64,000 bases of DNA, taken from assembly GCA_010279815.1 (NCBI GenBank), contig QEOQ01000214.1, positions 248,001 to 312,000 of the forward strand. The letters run 5' to 3'. Below are positions 1 to 10,326 of this stretch, piece after piece. Numbering within the stretch: position 1 is the first letter of the stretch; every line of letters begins with the position of its first letter. Origin of the DNA: Brachionus plicatilis (lineage: Eukaryota; Rotifera; Eurotatoria; Ploima; Brachionidae). Both the position numbers and the translations under genes were made by a program. Under the pieces are notes generated by a model, which was not told the DNA's origin, ran no database searches, and saw nothing but the letters and a program-made list of their open reading frames with translations.

Positions 1-404
1 ATTTCTTTCATTAAAGAAAATGTATTGTTATACACCTTTGCTAAATTAAAAGCTTCTTTTTTTAAAATACGAATTAAATCCAAATAATGAAGAGTTTTGG
101 ACTGGTTTTTTTGAAGATTTAATGGATTTTTGTTACAAAAAGATACTGTTGGAAATTGAATGGATGCCATTCTCTCATTTGTAATCTTAATGTTTACATT
201 AAAATCTAAAAATTCATCCATAGTGAGTGATAAGTTGAATATACAGTATCCTGTCGAGCCTAAAACACTTAATATCCAGAATATTCTAAAAAACCAGTTT
301 TTATTACGAAAGATATTTGAGATTCCATGTGCTGTTGATGATTCCAGCGAATTTGTTAGCAATTGCCCTAAATTAGTTTCTGTTGAAGTGGTAAATTTTT
401 TCAT
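1..404 (-). CDS. DEG/ENaC-family cation channel, N-terminal part (copy 1, runs off window)
   Basis: The minus strand from the ATG at 404 to the window edge is open for 134 codons and matches the N-termini of the two complete channel genes at 4041-5486 and 11262-12722. It has the family's gating HG motif (TAHGIS, about residues 25-30), a first membrane helix (about residues 38-58) and the post-TM1 signature ERMASIQFPTVSFCN. The rest of the channel, with the Cys-rich extracellular domain and TM2, lies outside the window. DEG/ENaC channels are trimeric amiloride-type Na+ channels gated by peptides, protons or touch; the ligand here is unknown. The N-terminal tail differs from the other copies, so this is a diverged paralogue and not an assembly duplicate. 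Family assignment is firm. Confidence 0.88.
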   Translation of the reverse strand, partial: MKKFTTSTETNLGQLLTNSLESSTAHGISNIFRNKNWFFRIFWILSVLGSTGYCIFNLSLTMDEFLDFNVNIKITNERMASIQFPTVSFCNKNPLNLQKNQSKTLHYLDLIRILKKEAFNLAKVYNNTFSLMKE

Positions 405-1174
405 TTAGAGGATAGAAAAAATTTTTATTCATCAATGATTGTTTTTTATGTTTTAATTTTAAAAAGTTTTTTATTTAATATTTTTCATTTAATACTTAAA
501 TTGAAAGATTTTTATTGATTAGCATAAGCTAATAATTTTGAAATTATTTAATGTTCATGTAAATAAAAATTTAATATTTTCTTGAATTTTTAATAAGACC
601 TTAATTAACGAAAATTTTCTTTTAAAATAATAAATCATTGATTTTAAACTTTTTTCTTATTTAGTTAACTTTTTAAAACAAGTGGGAATAATTTGTTTTT
701 TTTTAGAAAAGTGGATATGTTTTTTTAATTAAAATTTCAGTTTAGAAAAAGATTTTAACAACAGCATTACAAATTATTAAATGTATTTACTTTTAATTAA
801 TTTAAAATTTATGAAAAAGGGCATTTTTTTCAAATAAAGGAAAATTACTTTTGGAATCGTTCTACATTTTAATTAAATAGATTACACCAAACATGTAATA
901 TCCAGTTTTTATTGTTTTAAAGCAATAATCTTTTAATTATATTTTTTTATACAAGAAAATAGCTTTCTTTATAAAAGAATAAAATTTTATCTTTTTTACT
1001 AATTTCATAACTTGATTCAAATAATCACTGAAAAAAAAAAACTGATTAAAACACTCATGAATTTTAATATCTTTAACAAAAAACTTCATCTTTTAAATTA
1101 ATATTCTTTATACAAAGAATTTTGCGCTTTATAGGAACAATTGCTACTTAACATACAAGCACACTTGAAAAAGA
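405..1174. other. Upstream flank of channel copy 1 with a block shared with copy 2
   Basis: No gene is visible. Part of the stretch aligns with the upstream flank of channel copy 2: a 20-bp block ACAAGTGGGAATAATTTGTT at 678-697 recurs exactly at 5686-5705, within a wider region of looser similarity (about 560-720 against 5580-5740). The block lies about 275-295 bp before the copy 1 ATG and about 200-220 bp before the copy 2 ATG. It is either a retained promoter element or simply part of the duplicated unit. Confidence 0.5.
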
Positions 1175-2696
1175 CCAAGTGTTGAGTGTGAGTGTGAGTG
1201 TTACACTTACACTCTACACTCAAACTTGAACACTTGAAAAATTCAAGTGTTTCACTTGGTTCAAACACTTGAACACTTAAAAAATTTATGTGTGGCATTA
1301 CTAAAGTAACATTAAAGGCTTTTTTAAAATTAATTTTACTAGTACAAAAATGTAAAAAAAATTATTTACATACGGTGACGTGGAAAAAGAAAGCTTGAAT
1401 TGAGAATTAGAGATAAATTAACAAAACTCAACTAAATAAAATAAATTTATTCATTTATTATTTTTTATAATTTCTCGATGCTTAAATAAATTATTTTTTT
1501 TTAATAATAAAGTAATTTAATTAAAAAAAAACAAATTGTAATATTAAAAGTATTTTTAGTTAAGTTCTTTAGAATAAATCCACATTTCCTTTTGATACAG
1601 TTTTACATATAAAGTTTTTAGATTTTATATTTTGATTTCTTGTACTGCTGACATCTCCACAAATACTAAAATATCTTTCAACAAATGCAGAAGACGCTGG
1701 AATTGAAAACAATTTTTTCGCTACTGAGCTCAAAATAGGGAGCCTGGAAGAATTTGTGCTCCAAAATTCTTTTGTTGATTTTTGAAGCTCTGTTTGATCT
1801 CTAATTAGATCCAAAAAGATTTGCTTTTCATGTCTAATTTTTTCAATGTTGGTAAGTCGAGTTCTATCGGCATTCGTCTCATAGGCCCTTGAATTAATAA
1901 ACGCTCTAAAGACCTGGTTTTCTCTATTTTCGTAAACCCTTGTTTGCGAGGAACGATCAGCTTCGGAATTTTGCGTTTGAGAATTCAAATCCGGATCATC
2001 ATCAAGAATAAAAAGGAATGTTTCTGTAAATGAGTCTAAGGCTTTTTCTTTGTATTGCCGAGCGTAATTTTGATTAAACCATAGATCCAATTTTGAGGTA
2101 TTGAAAAAAGCTGCTAAGATATAAATTTTGGATTCAAATTCGAAATTGAATCGATCTTTAATCGATTTAAGAATCTCTTCGTACTCGTCCTCGTCCACGT
2201 CCACTCGGACGACCACGTCCTCTCCCTCTGGGTTCAGAAGTTGAACTCATTCTCTCAAATTTTAATAATCTAAAAGTCAAATATCGAACAAGGACTAAAA
2301 ATTTACACAATATTTCGAAAGCTACTTAAATAAATGGAACCATTTTTAAATTTAATAATTTTAGAAAAGAAAAAATATTTTGAAAAAAATTTGGAATTAT
2401 CAATTATATTTATCTCCATAAAATACAATAAATTTTTTTATTTTTTTATAATTTGTTCATAAACATGGTTACATTATTCAAGAAAAAAATTCTGAGAAAC
2501 AAATTATTTTTCAAAAATTTTGTTAATAGAGAAGTGCGTTAATTTTTTTAAAAATTATTTGTATTTTTTATTCCTACAAACTTGAATTTTCCGAGTGTTT
2601 AAGTGTTTGAACCAAGTGTAACACTTGAATTTTTCAAGTGTTTAAGTTTGATTGTAGAGTGTAAGTGTAACACTCACACTCACACTCAACACTTGG
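1175..2696 (-). mobile_element. hAT-like DNA transposon, internally decayed, with long terminal inverted repeats
   Basis: Two arms of about 100 bp, 1175-1278 and 2593-2696, are near-perfect inverted repeats starting CCAAGTGTTGAGTGTGAGTG. Each arm is built from short iterated words (AGTGT, AACACTTG), as in hAT subterminal regions. Between them, on the minus strand, lies the C-terminal part of a hAT transposase (1569-2216). I saw no convincing 8-bp target duplication outside the arms. The element is about 1.5 kb, roughly half an autonomous hAT, so it is probably non-autonomous. Confidence 0.75.
1569..2216 (-). pseudogene. hAT transposase C-terminal fragment (dimerisation domain)
   Basis: The open frame of about 215 codons ends with the hAT C-terminal dimerisation signature: LPILSSVAKKLFSIPASSA, then ERYFS and later KNFICK. 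Intact hAT transposases have about 600-700 residues with an RNase-H-like DDE core; only the C-terminal third is present. The frame has no ATG (the first usable codon is GTG at 2216) and is closed upstream by TGA. A different frame does have an ATG at 2250 and encodes 27 residues rich in Arg-Gly (RGRGRGRPSGRGRGR) before a stop, suggesting that an internal deletion joined an AT-hook-like N-terminus out of frame to the C-terminus. Not functional as it stands. Confidence 0.75.
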
Positions 2697-3124
2697 GGAT
2701 TTTTAACTATTAATGTATGCTACTTAAGTACCATTTGAGTACAAAAAAAATAAAATGATACAAAAAATATTTTGCCACTTTGAGCAAGAGCTTAAAAAAA
2801 GGCCAAAAAAAATTGGCAAAGTATTTGTTGTAGGAATGGAGTTTAGTTATTCTAAATATTGACATTGTTAAAAATTTTAAAATAGACATAAACTATCCAT
2901 GTTTAAAAAAAGTGAGATTGGTGCAGTAGATAAAAATTCAATTGTGGTTCAAAGAACAAAACAAATATTTAGATGAAGAATATCAAAATAAATTTATTAA
3001 TTTGGTAAATAAGTAAAGTTTTTTTCAGTCAATAGAGAGTTTTAGATGACAGACAGACAGTTTTAGATGATATTGTTAAAGTTTAAAAAAATTAATCCGT
3101 TTGCCATCTTTCTAATTATAAATT

Positions 3125-3652
3125 CGGCATCTTGAAGTTGATGATCAATTCAAAAAGTTTATCTTTAGATATTAAACTAAATCTTTGATTTAATTTAAAT
3201 AATTTTAATGTAACATGATTTACATGCAATGTAGATTTAGAAAATAAAAAAAAATTGAAAAACATTTTCTCAGTCCATTGACAATCTATTTTAATATTTA
3301 AATGTATTAATTAATTTTTTGTAAAGTTTATTTGAGATTTTTAGTTTCAAAAGTATTTGTTTTAGCATTCAAAATTAAATTCAAAAAATAAATTCAAATA
3401 AAAAATTCAAAATTAGTAATAAAATGAAAATTAAACTTTAAAAAAAAATCAGTTAACTAAATTGAAAATCGATTTTATCATTGGATTGAGAAAATGTTTT
3501 TCAATTTTTTTTTATTTTCTAAATCTTCATTGCATGTAAAGCATGTTACATTAAAATTATTTAAATTAAATCAAAGATTTAGTTTAATATCTAAAGATAA
3601 ACTTTTTGAATTGAAATGATATTCTGAATTGATCATCAACTTCAAGATGCCA
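3125..3652. mobile_element. Foldback/MITE-like element with ~160-bp inverted arms
   Basis: The left arm (3125-3281) and right arm (about 3477-3652) are inverted copies differing by a few bases and a short indel. Both contain GGCATCTTGAAGTTGATGAT at the outer end and the run AATTTAAATAATTTTAATGT further in. The spacer of about 195 bp is AT-rich and non-coding. A third, single arm lies at 10857-10990. No transposase is present. The arms look like TIRs of a non-autonomous family, but I could not define a target duplication. Confidence 0.6.
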
Positions 3653-4040
3653 TAAATTCGCAATGTTTATAAAATAAGTGAATTTAAAAATTTTTTTTTT
3701 TCGGATTATCTTTTATTTTTTAATTTGTTTTGAATATTTAAAAAAAAACTGGAAAACTTTCGCGTCCGTGAATTATTGTTGTAGAATATTAATTTAAGAT
3801 AAAAATAAATACTTTTGCTAAAAATAAATACTTTTGATTTTTTTTTGAAAATTTATTACAATAAAAATGATTAAGTAAAAACTAGTATATGGATTAATTA
3901 GGATTAATTAACTTTTTTGAAAAAAATAAGATTAACATTAAAACAAAAAATTTTTAAGAATAATAAAGTCGTTATGTTTCTAAAGTAAAAATTTCACCGA
4001 GTTGTTTTAATTACATAAAATATAAAAATAAGTAAATACA
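3653..4040. other. 3' flank of channel copy 2 with relics of a larger duplication
   Basis: Two relics are visible. About 3755-3830 resembles the end and 3' flank of the TANGO6 gene: CGTCCGTGAATT occurs at 3763-3774 and at 9703-9714, where TGA is the TANGO6 stop, followed in both by an AATATTAAT block and AAATAAATACTTTT. About 3890-4040 aligns with the 3' flank of channel copy 3 (about 11110-11261), sharing AAAGTCGTTATGTTTCTA. This suggests that a duplicated unit once carried the TANGO6 3' end next to the channel gene. Confidence 0.5.
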
Positions 4041-5486
4041 TTATTGATTTAGATTTTCTATCTTTTTTCGATTATGTTTTGCTAAAAAAAAGAAAAATAT
4101 CTTGAATGCTAGATCAAATATTTCAAGAAAACTTAAAACACTCATTCCAACACAAATGCCCAAAATTCCACCAATATCAGACACTAATTGAAAAAAATCT
4201 TTAGCAGGAGTCTCATTTACCAAAGTTAAAGATATGTCATCGTGATAAATATTCACTGCAAGAACACTTTGTTTGATCATTTCAAAACTAGTAAAATTCC
4301 TCAGATTCTCTGTATAATTTTGTTGAGAAAGAATCAAATCTGCGTAGAAAGGTGACGGAAAGTTTGATTGAGATATCTTGAAATTGTAGCTGACTGTTTC
4401 ACATTCAATTGGACACAAATCAAAACATTCAAGAGACTTGGCTGAATTTTGAAAATTTTCATAAGCTTTTTTTGAACAGTTGATCATGGATGCATTACAA
4501 GATGAATTAAATGTAACACCCAATGCATCTGAAAAATAGCAGCCACACTGCATTTTGATATATTCATGATAACACATTATCAAACAAGTTTTTTGTTGAT
4601 ATATTCCATACAATTCAATTGATTTTTTGTAAAGATCAGATTCAAAGGAATTGAATGATGTTGGATCTTTTATACAATTGCTGTGGGGTTTGGATAATTT
4701 GTAAGAATGCTGTTGACTTACCACAATATCAGTCTCGAATCCATTTGATAAATTAATTGAATCAGATTCGCTGAAAATAACTGTTGAATGGTTGTGTATA
4801 AACAAATGAATGCCACTGGATTTGACCAAGTCCAAATCTTTGTCTAAAATACCAGTGTATAGTTCAAGTCTCAAGCCATTTTTTTTACCAGGTGTTTTAG
4901 TATCTAGTATTTTTTCTTTTGATAAAATTTTACCCGAGTTAAATTTGTAACAATTACCAAACTCTGCCAGCATAAAATACTCAAAATCATCTTTTGTGCA
5001 TACAAATCTATTAAATTGACAATTAACAAGCATGTCGTCAATGTTAAAGCCGTGCTTGCGCATAATATCAATTCTTTCTAAAATTTTATTACTCAAATTA
5101 AAATTAATTTCTTCCAGGTTATCAAAAAGACTCTGATTTTTCTCCAAGTTTTTCAGAGCTTCTTTTTTAAGTTTATTCATGAAATTTTTTGCATTTGTTG
5201 AATTCTCTTTAAAATTAAATGGACATTTGTTACAAAAAGATACAGTCGGAAATTGAATGGATGCCATTCTTTCATTAGTTATCTTAATGTTTACATTAAA
5301 ATCCAGAAAATCGTTTAATGTTCGTGACAAATTGAAAATGCAATAGCCAACAGAACTTGCAACACATAAGATCCAAAAAAATTTAAGAAACCAATTTTTG
5401 TTTAGAAAAATGTTTGAAATTCCATGTGCTGTTGATACTTCTATCCATTTATTGAGCACATCTCGAAAACTTGATTTCGATTTCAT
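4041..5486 (-). CDS. DEG/ENaC-family cation channel (copy 2)
   Basis: A single-exon gene of 481 aa, complete for the family. In order: a short cytosolic N-terminus with the HG gating motif (residues 21-22), TM1 (about 32-54), the post-TM1 signature FPTVSFCNKCPF, a Cys-rich extracellular domain with the cluster CLIMCYHEYIKMQCGC, and TM2 with IGGILGICVGMS, where G-M-S (447-449) is the selectivity-filter position G-x-S. The C-terminus is short and basic. At 481 residues it is at the short end for the family. It most resembles peptide-gated or acid-sensing-like invertebrate channels, but the ligand cannot be read from sequence. From about residue 185 onward it is nearly identical to copy 3, while the N-terminal third differs more. 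Confidence 0.93.
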   Translation of the reverse strand: MKSKSSFRDVLNKWIEVSTAHGISNIFLNKNWFLKFFWILCVASSVGYCIFNLSRTLNDFLDFNVNIKITNERMASIQFPTVSFCNKCPFNFKENSTNAKNFMNKLKKEALKNLEKNQSLFDNLEEINFNLSNKILERIDIMRKHGFNIDDMLVNCQFNRFVCTKDDFEYFMLAEFGNCYKFNSGKILSKEKILDTKTPGKKNGLRLELYTGILDKDLDLVKSSGIHLFIHNHSTVIFSESDSINLSNGFETDIVVSQQHSYKLSKPHSNCIKDPTSFNSFESDLYKKSIELYGIYQQKTCLIMCYHEYIKMQCGCYFSDALGVTFNSSCNASMINCSKKAYENFQNSAKSLECFDLCPIECETVSYNFKISQSNFPSPFYADLILSQQNYTENLRNFTSFEMIKQSVLAVNIYHDDISLTLVNETPAKDFFQLVSDIGGILGICVGMSVLSFLEIFDLAFKIFFFFLAKHNRKKIENLNQ

Positions 5487-5839
5487 TTTGAATTTTAAAA
5501 ATATATAAAAAATATTTTTTCAATTTATTTTACACTTTTGTGCTCATTTCAATCAAAATTTTATAAAATGTTTTCTTTTTAAAAAATTTTATTATTTTCT
5601 TAAAATTAATAAGACTTTATTAATTAAAATTTTACATAAAAATAATAAATCATTAACTTTTTTCTTTTCAAATTAATATTTTATAACAAGTGGGAATAAT
5701 TTGTTATTTTTTTTCTGAAAAGCTGATCAGATTTAAAAAAAAATTCACTTCAGAAAAGTATCAAAATAACAATATCAAATAATAAAATTTATTTACATAT
5801 TTGTTTTAAATTTTTTTTAATCATATCAAATCAATTTTT

Positions 5840-6769
5840 TTAAACTAACTGACCACAGTTATAAATCGTGACCGTTTGAGTCGGCTGACCACTTTTTGTT
5901 CCAACAGCTTCCATTTTTCTAACAACATCTATTCCTTCAATAACATGACCAAAAACAACATGAACTCCATCTAGCCAGTCGGTTTTTTCTGTAGTTATAA
6001 AAAACTGAGATCCATTTGTGTCTTTTCCTGAATTAGCCATCGATAAAGTTCCACAACCCTCATGTTTTAGCACAAAATTTTCATCAGCAAATTTAGTGCC
6101 GTAAATACTTTTCCCACCAGTTCCATCTCCTTTGGTAAAATCGCCACCTTGGCACATAAATTGCGGTATAATTCTGTGAAAACAACTTCCTTTGTAACCA
6201 AAACCCCTTTCGTGAGTGCACAGCTGGCGAAAATTTTCCGCAGTCATTGGCACTACATCAGCCCTAAGTTCAATAATTATACGGCCAGTATCTTTTTTGC
6301 CTATGCGAATATCAAAGAATACTCTGGGATTATTTTTGAATTTCTTGGCTGGCAGACTCTCGGTGATAGTATCCTTGCCCTGAATTGTTACCTTGACAGT
6401 TTCCGTATTTGATTCCTCCTCGGCACCTTCTTCTTTGTTCATGTCATCAATCTTACCAGCATACTCTGTCAACCAGGTGTCTTCGGTCCATACCGCTCTT
6501 GCGGAACCCTGCTTCATCTGCGAAGGTTTAGCATATGTCACTCGAATTGTTCTACCATAGATCTCGGACTCGTTCATATTGTCAATGGCCGCTTTTGCAT
6601 CCTCAACCGATTCAAACTCCACAAATCCAAATCCTCTAGTCTTGCCCGTTTTGAAGTCAAGTGGAATTTGGGCTGTGTTCTCTCCAAATGGTATAAATGC
6701 CGATTGCAGTGTTTTTTCATCGACTTCCTCAGCAAGACCTCCAACATACAAAATTTTCTTATTAGCCAT
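5840..6769 (-). CDS. PPIE: Peptidyl-prolyl cis-trans isomerase E (RRM + cyclophilin)
   Basis: 309 aa, close to the human length of 301. Residues 1-85 form an RNA recognition motif (RNP2-like ILYVGGL, RNP1-like RGFGFVEF). A short acidic linker follows, then a cyclophilin domain from about 147 to the end with the catalytic region [22 protein letters not shown] and [10 protein letters not shown]. The known orthologue is a nuclear spliceosome-associated isomerase that also binds the MLL1 PHD3 finger. Intronless here. It is divergent from TANGO6, with starts 146 bp apart. The [11 protein letters not shown] loop carries a small substitution relative to the usual GPGxLSMANSG. Identification is firm. 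Confidence 0.97.
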   Translation of the reverse strand: MANKKILYVGGLAEEVDEKTLQSAFIPFGENTAQIPLDFKTGKTRGFGFVEFESVEDAKAAIDNMNESEIYGRTIRVTYAKPSQMKQGSARAVWTEDTWLTEYAGKIDDMNKEEGAEEESNTETVKVTIQGKDTITESLPAKKFKNNPRVFFDIRIGKKDTGRIIIELRADVVPMTAENFRQLCTHERGFGYKGSCFHRIIPQFMCQGGDFTKGDGTGGKSIYGTKFADENFVLKHEGCGTLSMANSGKDTNGSQFFITTEKTDWLDGVHVVFGHVIEGIDVVRKMEAVGTKSGQPTQTVTIYNCGQLV

Positions 6770-6915
6770 TTCTTAAAATTTTGAATAAATTTTATTTTAT
6801 TTTTTTATTTTTATCAACTAAGTTTAATAGAAGATTATTTCGCAATATTTATAAAAATTTTTTTATTTCTATAAATAAAAGTTAAATTAAAAAAAAATTT
6901 AATTAAAAATTTAAA
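6770..6915. promoter_or_regulatory. Bidirectional promoter region PPIE / TANGO6
   Basis: 146 bp separate the two divergent start codons, so both promoters and 5' UTRs must overlap here. The stretch is very AT-rich (several T and A runs); I see no clear TATA box or other named element. Confidence 0.5.
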
Positions 6916-9711
6916 ATGAATGTGAGCGAAATTTTGCCGCTTATCCGCGACTTACATAATCCTGCATCGAAATTACACCAAACAAATTTATCCAAGATAT
7001 CTCTTAACACCATAATTGAGAATTGTTTGTCTAATTTTGAATCTAAGTATCCATCAAAGTGTGCTGAAATAAAATCTGATGATGCTTTGTGGAAATTTGG
7101 TTTAATTGGACTTGGACTGTTGAAAGAACTAAACGAGTGTCAAATTGAAATTGGTTCCAGTGGTTGCGTTTTGAGTCTAAATGATGAAAAACTCATAGCT
7201 CAACTATGTCAACTAATTGTCTGTTTTACCATTCATTACAATCTGGAAGACAACATCGGCATTCCAATTGAAAAATTAAGTCGCTATGGAGTAAATTTGA
7301 GCCAAGGGCGAGAATTGGTCTCGCCGAAGGACAGAAATCAAAGGCTTAACCAAACTTTTCTCATTTTTTACCAAATAAAAACATTTAAAAATCAAAATAT
7401 TAATTTGATCCGGACATTTTTTTACAGAAAGTATTTACACGAATTTATCTGCGGATTAGTTCAGCTAAATTATTCCCCTAATCGATGCCAGACCGATGAT
7501 AAATTCCACAAATGGCTTTTCAGTGATTTATTTGAAGAATGTAACGGAGCTAATTTGGTATCCAATTTAATAATGGCTCAAGGAATAAGACCCAATCCGC
7601 AGACATTATGGTTCACCAGTCGCATTGGCCAACTATTGACCAAATGTTTGCTCAGACCAAATAGTGTCATGAGTGTGATCAGGGCTGTTTTGACCGAAAT
7701 GGACGCTGTGTCCACAGTTAGCTTGGCTAGTGACTGGAAAAAATGTGACATTGTGGCTAAAATTTTAGCCCAATGTCCAAAAAGTGTTTCCATCGAGGAC
7801 TATTTTAAGATAATAGCACCGCAAATTTTATCACTTTACTTCAGCGAAGACATCAAGTTTTCCCGTCATTTTTTACGCGTTGCTGGCTCAATCTATTCAT
7901 TATTCTCCCAGAGATATGCTGAAATGACCAGACAGTACCTAACTAAACCCATTGTAGCCGGTTTCTGCGATGTCATAGAACCAAAGTCCGAATTCAAAAT
8001 GTCCCAAGAGTCTTTCAAGAAAGAGTTCTATAAAATCTACTCAGTTTTTGTCCAAAGCACAGAGCCAAACACGTACACTTTGGACCAAATACCTGGCCAA
8101 TTGGTCATTTTTTTATTCAAAGCATACACACAAATAAAATCAAGAGTCAACTGTGACCAAATCAAGCAAAATTTAGAAGAATTCCTCAAGCTTTATCTCA
8201 AATTGTCCCCTAATTCTGTTGACTTGCTACACCAGCTGCTCATGTCAGTCACTGATTTAAGCTATAGCTTTAATTCTGAACTGTTTACTGATCAAGAAGA
8301 ATCGGACAAAAATTTTGTGGTCAATTCTTCTGGCACTGATGAACTCAGCATAGCAATGGTCGATAATCATAGTCAAATTTTAAGTTTTTTAATTGAAAAT
8401 TATAAAGAATTGCAGATAAAGTTTATGATTTTTTTACTCAAAAAATTGGTCATTGAAGAACAAGAGCCAAAATTAGCTGAATATCAACTATTGCTCCAAA
8501 TCGAGCTGGATATTCAGAAAAAATCAAAAGAAATAAATTCAAAAATAATTTATTTTACTCAATTAGCAAAATTATTTGAATGTGTAGATGTCAATTTAGT
8601 TATTAAAAATTATGAGGAAATAATTGAATTTTGTAAGATTATAGTTGAAAATTTTGTAAAATTTTCCCCGGTGATAAAAGATGAGTCAAGCCCGAGCGAA
8701 TTGATTCAGCTAGTTTTGAGCATAATTTCGGTATTTACCACAGGAACAATTGAGCTGGAACACCAGGTGAAACAAAAACTTCAAGTGATCCTGCCTGGAC
8801 TCGATGATCTAAAAAAATTGTATGCAAATTCTGAAATAGAGGAAATGATTGATAGTCTACATGTTAGTATAGCGACTTTCTTGGGTATAAAAACAGATAG
8901 AAAAGTTTTGATCGAAGAAATAGTCGAGGATGACTATTCTAGAGCAATAAGAGACATCAATGATCCTTTGGTTCCGGTCAAAGCCCACGGCTTTGTTCAA
9001 TTAAGAAAGCTGATTGAAAAAAAAGACTTGAAATGCATGCAAAATTTGAGCAAAGTTACAGAATTGTCTCTACGTGGTATCAAAAGCGAAGATAGTTATT
9101 TGTACATGGCAGCAATTAATTGCATGATAGCTCTGACTGTTTTTGATCCAAAAAGCACATTGGATCCCCTAATGGAACATTTTATGAGCGCAAACAAGCT
9201 GAATGCTGAAGACAGGCTTAAAATTGGTGAAGTTTTGACCAGAACTATACGCATCTTTAATGAACTAGTGCCCATGTATGCACCTAAGTTGGTGGATGCG
9301 TTTTTGTGGGGCCTCAGGGTGTCTGATGATGAAATTTTCAAGTCAAGTTGCTTGTCCAATTTGGGCGAAACATGTAAACTTCTCAACTTTTCAATCCAAG
9401 TAAATATTAATGAGATTCTGAATTGTTTGAGCTGTTTGCTTGAGACGGACAAGTCAGTCCAAGTAAAAAGATCAGCAATTATGGTCTTGAAAATGATTGT
9501 TGAAGGCTTAAAGAAAGACAATTTTGTTCAAGTTCTTGGCACTTCAATAACTGCTTTATACAAGTTGCTAGTCAAAGTCAAAAATACAACTCATGATGAT
9601 GTTATAAGACTGAATTGTCAGCTTACTAGTGATTATATAAATGAAATGATGAAGGATTCTTTGTTTCCAAAACAAATTTTACAAAAAGAAATCAAAATTT
9701 TGCGTCCGTGA
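6916..9711 (+). CDS. TANGO6: TANGO6 homologue (RTP1-type ARM/HEAT repeat protein)
   Basis: A single-exon frame of 931 aa (human TANGO6 about 1094 aa). The C-terminal third carries the conserved RTP1 C1/C2 region: PVKAHGFVQLRKLIEKKD, then DSYLYMAAINCMIAL, LSNLGETCKLL and KRSAIMVLKMIVEGL. The rest is predicted alpha-helical repeat. The family includes yeast Rtp1, which helps RNA polymerase II assembly and nuclear import, and Drosophila Tango6, named for Golgi organisation. No membrane helix stands out. The start ATG follows directly after the PPIE promoter and fits the family N-terminus. Its last codons and 3' flank have an echo at about 3755-3830. Confidence 0.88.
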   Translation: MNVSEILPLIRDLHNPASKLHQTNLSKISLNTIIENCLSNFESKYPSKCAEIKSDDALWKFGLIGLGLLKELNECQIEIGSSGCVLSLNDEKLIAQLCQLIVCFTIHYNLEDNIGIPIEKLSRYGVNLSQGRELVSPKDRNQRLNQTFLIFYQIKTFKNQNINLIRTFFYRKYLHEFICGLVQLNYSPNRCQTDDKFHKWLFSDLFEECNGANLVSNLIMAQGIRPNPQTLWFTSRIGQLLTKCLLRPNSVMSVIRAVLTEMDAVSTVSLASDWKKCDIVAKILAQCPKSVSIEDYFKIIAPQILSLYFSEDIKFSRHFLRVAGSIYSLFSQRYAEMTRQYLTKPIVAGFCDVIEPKSEFKMSQESFKKEFYKIYSVFVQSTEPNTYTLDQIPGQLVIFLFKAYTQIKSRVNCDQIKQNLEEFLKLYLKLSPNSVDLLHQLLMSVTDLSYSFNSELFTDQEESDKNFVVNSSGTDELSIAMVDNHSQILSFLIENYKELQIKFMIFLLKKLVIEEQEPKLAEYQLLLQIELDIQKKSKEINSKIIYFTQLAKLFECVDVNLVIKNYEEIIEFCKIIVENFVKFSPVIKDESSPSELIQLVLSIISVFTTGTIELEHQVKQKLQVILPGLDDLKKLYANSEIEEMIDSLHVSIATFLGIKTDRKVLIEEIVEDDYSRAIRDINDPLVPVKAHGFVQLRKLIEKKDLKCMQNLSKVTELSLRGIKSEDSYLYMAAINCMIALTVFDPKSTLDPLMEHFMSANKLNAEDRLKIGEVLTRTIRIFNELVPMYAPKLVDAFLWGLRVSDDEIFKSSCLSNLGETCKLLNFSIQVNINEILNCLSCLLETDKSVQVKRSAIMVLKMIVEGLKKDNFVQVLGTSITALYKLLVKVKNTTHDDVIRLNCQLTSDYINEMMKDSLFPKQILQKEIKILRP

Positions 9712-9784
9712 ATTTTTTTTTGTCTAAAATATTAATAAATGTAAAAAAATATTTTTTGTTTATTTATAAAAAATGTATTACCAA

Positions 9785-9848
9785 ATAAATACTTTTATTA
9801 TTATTATTATTATTTATTCATTAAATTACGCCTGATTCGGCGATGTTA
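9785..9848 (-). repeat. Hairpin plus (TTA)n retroelement-type 3' tail
   Basis: Read on the minus strand, a short GC hairpin (CGCCGAATCAGGCG) is followed about 10 bases later by a simple (AAT)n tract. The same layout, hairpin then AT-only microsatellite, occurs at 18003-18052, 28617-28662, 45869-45932, 50944-50996 and 59400-59492, two of which (45869, 59400) are attached to LINE coding ends. This is probably the end of a 5'-truncated LINE or a SINE that shares a LINE tail. The 350 bp upstream in that orientation is AT-rich with no coding signal. Confidence 0.5.
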
Positions 9849-10326
9849 AAAATAAAATAAAATTGAATACAAAGGAAGGAAATTTTGTACTGTTTGTTTT
9901 CCTTTTTTTTTTAATTTACAATTATGTTTGAGAAATTAAAATATTAAAATAAATTGTCTTTTTTTACATAAATACCACAAAAGTTTTGATTTTAGATTAA
10001 ATATTCAAATATTGAGATAAACAGAAAAAAAAATCAATAAAACCTTTTTTTTTAGTAAGTAAGTATTTTTTTAAAATTTTATTTATCTTTTTTGAGTTAA
10101 GGTTGAACATTATTATTATTTTTTTTTTTTGTTTATTTGTAACTCTTCAAATTAAAAATTAAAATCGAGAAAGCAAAACAAAATAAAAAAATTTAAATTA
10201 TACAAAAAGAAAATAAATAAACTAATTAAAATTATGAAAGGCAGGTGAAATCTATTACACCATTACCTTTTTTTCTGCTGCTTGGTAACTTATTAATAGT
10301 TTTAAATTCAATGTCATAAATTTTAG

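Noticed and set aside
1098..1298. 66-codon minus-strand frame
   Set aside because: Covers the left TIR of the hAT relic; its Cys/His pattern comes from the AGTGT iterations.
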